From positions 1 to 64,000 of the forward strand of contig JBAJFE010000028.1 in the NCBI GenBank assembly GCA_037903355.1: DNA of 64,000 bases, in the 5' to 3' direction. Position numbers and translations under genes: made by a program. The stretch's first letter is position 1; each line of letters starts with the position of its first letter. Below are positions 60,524 through 64,000 of this stretch, one piece after another. Under the pieces are notes generated by a model, which was given only the letters and a program-made list of their open reading frames with translations, did no database searches and was not told where the DNA came from. The DNA is from Trichuris trichiura (taxonomy: Eukaryota > Nematoda > Enoplea > Trichinellida > Trichuridae).

Positions 60524-61778
60524 TTAAAACTCGGCTTCACCGGAAGCACGATTGAAAACGTAATCTTTGCCGTTTATGTTCATAATACCATCTTTGAAAA
60601 CAAACTTCCATTTGTTGCGAGTTCGGTTAACCTAAAATGGTTTGAAATGGGATTAGCAAATTTAAAAAATCATATTCACCTTTTCGTACTGACACGCAGC
60701 GACATTGTCTATTTCAAACATCTCCGTATCGTCTTCGAAGCTCAAGTCATCGTCCGAGTTCAAAGGATCCTAACGTAAACAAATTGTATATGTTCACCTG
60801 ATAAACGCGAATGACGGTTACATTACCCCATCCTCAACTGGACCGGCATTTGTGAAATCTTCTTCCTCCTCTTCTTCCAAATCTTCGGGATCTTCATCGT
60901 CAGCCGCATCTTCGGGATCGCTGACCCCAGCGGGGCCATCAACTTGATAAACAGGCTTAAAGGAGCGGTTTAACTTCACATCAATCTGTAATAAAAATGG
61001 ACAACTTACCCCAGCACGATCGGTAGGCGCCGACCTATCGACCTGAGGAACCGGTTTGTTGACCATGCTGGCAAGAGCTGAAGATGGAGCGGCACCGACA
61101 ATTTTTGTCATAAAAGGCCGTGCTTGCACAGCCGCGGCATTGGGTAAATATCTAATCTGACCTCCTAAATTTCGACTAATAAATACCTGACATATGACAA
61201 TAAGTGTGAAAACCAACCTGCCAATGGTTGTATAACGAACCCGGAAGGAGTACCCGCCACTAGTCCAGCAGGCAGGGTGATATTGGACGGTAGTCCCTGC
61301 GGACCCAACTGCAAAGAGGACATCATTGGTATTCTCACGCCATGGCTCGTGGCTGGCACTGGAGGAACGTAGCTACCACGAACGGGACCAGCGTTGAGGT
61401 TTTCCGAAAACGAGTCGATTGCTTTGGTTGAGAGAACCTTTGTTTCCCATGTCTACATTTAACAAAAAATTCACTTCAGCATTCAGCAAAGGATAACGCT
61501 AAATCTAGCGAACAGCGTAGCGAGCAACGTTTCTACGCAACTGATCTGAAATGGAAAATGGACTTACGTGTTTGAACTCTTGAAGAACTTGTTCATCGAG
61601 ACCCTCATCCAAGAATCCCTCGCGCGAATTGCTGCAAACGTCATCGATAACGCTGCGGTAAATTCGGTTCTAAAACGAAGGAACCGATTAGAAGTGGTGA
61701 AATTGCCGACGATAAACGATGGATGCATCAAAAACTGAACGCTCTTACCACGGGATTACTATTGTGAAACGCTGACAT
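60524..61778 (-). CDS. GTF2A1: TFIIA alpha/beta large subunit
   Basis: Seven exons (minus): 61749-61778, 61568-61669, 61218-61452, 61010-61164, 60827-60985, 60680-60769 and 60524-60631, encoding 292 residues. The N-terminal four-helix segment is NRIYRSVIDDVCSNSREGFL, then DEGLDEQVLQEFKH. A Pro/Gly/Ala-rich linker and an acidic stretch (EDLEEEEEED) follow. The C-terminal beta-barrel part is VAACQYEKVNRTRNKWKF, then KDGIMNINGKDYVF. TFIIA stabilises TBP on the TATA box for RNA polymerase II initiation. A QVDG motif before the acidic region matches the Taspase1 site at which animal TFIIA is split into alpha and beta chains. The intron at 60986-61009 is only 24 nt (GTAAGT...TTACAG). A polyadenylation signal AATAAA is at 60349-60354 on the minus strand. 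Confidence 0.93.
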
Positions 61779-63531
61779 GGTTGTCGGAGTAAACAAAAGA
61801 AGAAAATGTTGCCCAGGGGCAACTGCCCCGCTACGCGGTAAGTTCACAACGTCAACAGCGTCATCAGGGGTGAGCTAACAGCAGACCGCCACCGTTAAGA
61901 CTTATATTTATACTTTCTAGATCAATGACGTCATACTGTCGACTTCTGTAGAGTTAAAACCTGAAAATCATATTTGTCGGCACAAATAAGCATGGATAGA
62001 AAAAATTGCGTGACAAGCTCGCTTGCCCTCTTTAAAAAAAGAATTTTATTAAATCTGCAGTTTAAAATTAAAAAAAATAAAACATTCACCTGTAATTTTA
62101 TAGTTATTTCGGCAATTGAAAGTGAAATCAGTAAGAATGGAGGGATACTATCGCAGTGTGCAATGGAGAAAGTTCTTCTTTAAGTAGAAAAACAATTATT
62201 TAGAAAACATTCGTGATTCACCTGTCGCCAATGTATAGAAAGTAGTTAGATCGCTATCCCGTGTTTATGATGTTCGCTGTTATTGCTGCGCCTGCAAAAG
62301 AAGCAAATCGACTGCGAACAGTTTTATTCCAGTTTAGGTTTAAGAAAAGAAGCTCCTCAATCGTCCGTTCTTCTTCGGAGAAAGACGTTCGTTATTTGAT
62401 TTTGTCCACCGCTTAAGCGCCTTCGGGGCTTTAATGTTCTATTTAGAATGACGATTTATTCTCAGCTTGGCACGCTTACGCATACAAGAAAGTTTAGCAA
62501 CTTTAAACCGCCAAAAAGGGTTACCGTAACCAAGAGACGCGGCCTTTTTGATGTGCCCGTTCCAACGCTGAAAGACGCGAAGGCATTTGCAGTTTCCGTG
62601 ATTTCCGCGCTATAAACTTAGCCACGAACAATTCGCCGTAGCCTGTTCGCTTTGATGATCGGTTGTAGGAGTTACAAGCCACGTGTCGAAAATTTACACG
62701 CGTTCTTAGGCCATACGCTCCCATTTCCTAAATAGAAGTGATAAAATCTATTGTGTCTGCGTACAAGTTCTTTCTCGTTTTTAGCAACTGAAAATATTCA
62801 AAAGAATAGGCTGAAGCAAACTTCTACTAGCGTTATGCCATCTTGCGGGTGCCATAGCAAAAGAAGTTAGCTGCTTTTGGTCTAAAAACGTAAACCAACC
62901 GAGTTCGGGCATTTCCAATACTTTCTCTTTTCTTACTGTCCATATGCGGAATTGGCAGTAACCAAATCTCGTTGGCCCTTTTTAACTATTGAATAACTTT
63001 CCAAAAGACCAATGGCTTAAATTTTCTGGATTTATTGGTACAAAGCCAGCGTAGGCCACTCCGCAGCTTGCAGTTTTGCCTATTATGATAGGGAAACTAA
63101 ATTTTTCCTTCTTAACGGAAAAATTGCTGTATTTCGCACCGAAAGCGCGGTGACAGTTAATGATGCACCAACGGCAAACACTCAACTTAAGACACAGCGA
63201 TTAACTGCAACGGAAAAAACGCTATATTTATTTCCGAAAGCTGAGTTGGTTCATTTCGTTATTATCTACGTTTTGATTTTCCCTTTACTTCGATGAGAGG
63301 AAGATGCTTCGTTATTCAACACACATTTTGGACTACTTTCGGAATACGCGTAGCCTTGCCAGCCAGAAACTTTATTCCTCAGTCACAAAATGACCTTCAA
63401 GTAACCAGCCCAACAAGCGTACTGTAATTCCGCCTACGGAATAAAACTACTTTTTCATGCTCCACTCCTAGTTTGTGTCTCGACCATCCTTTGCGCAGCC
63501 TCTAAAGACAAGAAAACAATTGTTTTTACAG
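61779..63531. other. Upstream of TFIIA, no confirmed gene
   Basis: Contains the TFIIA promoter region (elements not distinguishable). A minus-strand frame at 62521-62724 (basic, 67 codons) has no family resemblance. Confidence 0.4.
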
Positions 63532-63757
63532 AGGAAAAATCAAGCCGACAAATCAAGTTGCGCATTTGTCTCTACTTGCGTCTGGACATTGTGTGTATCA
63601 CCAACCATCAATGTTACCGCCAATGCCATTGCCTAAGGGCGAATACATCAATCGCGGGCAAGGCGCTTTGCCGTTACATAAGACAATGAAGTTGGAGCAC
63701 CAATTACAACCTTTGCATAATTCTCATTGCGATCAACATTTGGGTCGTTGCAATTAG
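63532..63757 (+). CDS. Possible terminal exon of unknown gene
   Basis: After a plausible acceptor (TTTTTACAG ending at 63531) a plus-strand frame runs about 75 codons to a TAG. It reads as ordinary protein sequence rich in His, Pro and Leu (SMLPPMPLPKGEYINRGQG, then KLEHQLQPLHNSH). No upstream exon or family was recognised. It could be a 3' exon of a regulatory protein or chance. Confidence 0.25.
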
Positions 63758-64000
63758 CGTTAGACGATATCGCAATAATGGAAACAATTTTGCAAGTTTA
63801 AAAAACACGCAGCATCAGGTGTTCTTCGCACTGCGCTGATCCAAACGGTGAATTTTGTTGAGCAGTCGCAGTTGCCAGCTTTCCTTAATTTGCGTATGAA
63901 ATATAGCACAAGTTTACCTTTATTTGAGAAAAAAACCAACAAATCAATGAAGGAAAATTGTAGCTGTTTGATTTCGAAGCGTAATAATTTACCGTATGAA

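Overview
This is a eukaryotic, almost certainly animal, genomic window. Genes are split by GT-AG introns that are mostly 24-60 nt long, and several products exist only in animals: a 7B2 neuroendocrine chaperone, a tropomodulin and an LHFPL-type tetraspan protein. The very short introns together with a tandem pair of secreted trypsin-like proteases suggest a compact nematode genome, possibly a clade I whipworm relative such as Trichuris. The organism is my inference from gene content, not a database result.

The left 40 kb is repeat-rich and gene-poor. It holds a decayed Penelope-like retroelement with an inverted copy of its 3' end (0.85-2.9 kb); a signal-peptide-bearing Gly/Pro/His-rich gene that carries a stop and a frameshift (5.4-6.3 kb); an ORF cut by a non-autonomous hAT insertion (6.5-7.2 kb); an old degenerate tandem repeat (8.4-11.15 kb); a 123-bp satellite of about 27 copies (11.16-14.53 kb); a GTGGC/GTGGT block (14.93-15.35 kb); a small acidic two-exon gene (18.35-18.74 kb, minus); an LHFPL-like four-pass membrane protein (21.5-22.3 kb, plus); and a 3.8-kb Tigger/pogo-like element with a hAT element nested inside it (24.4-28.2 kb). 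Two paralogous four-exon serine-protease genes follow (28.9-30.8 and 35.1-38.0 kb, both minus) in a tandem segmental duplication.

The right 23 kb is gene-dense: RPUSD2-like pseudouridine synthase (41.1-42.3, plus), 7B2/SCG5 (44.1-45.0, plus), tropomodulin (45.3-46.3, minus), a 9.2-kb UBR1/UBR2 N-recognin gene (46.8-56.0, minus), ER cyclophilin (56.8-57.4, minus), ISCA1 (59.8-60.2, minus) and TFIIA alpha/beta (60.5-61.8, minus). These are ordinary conserved cellular functions (RNA modification, prohormone-convertase folding, actin capping, N-degron proteolysis, secretory protein folding, Fe-S assembly, basal transcription). I see no operon or pathway that links them.

The main unusual observations are the satellite with a 41-codon open unit and higher-order structure, candidate introns of only 24 and 27 nt, an in-frame 7B2 intron that splits the furin site, the serine-protease duplication, and the nested DNA transposons. 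I did not find a convincing wholly new molecular system. Exon boundaries were read by eye from splice consensus and family conservation; the N-terminal and C-terminal joins of the UBR gene are well supported, its middle joins are not all resolved.
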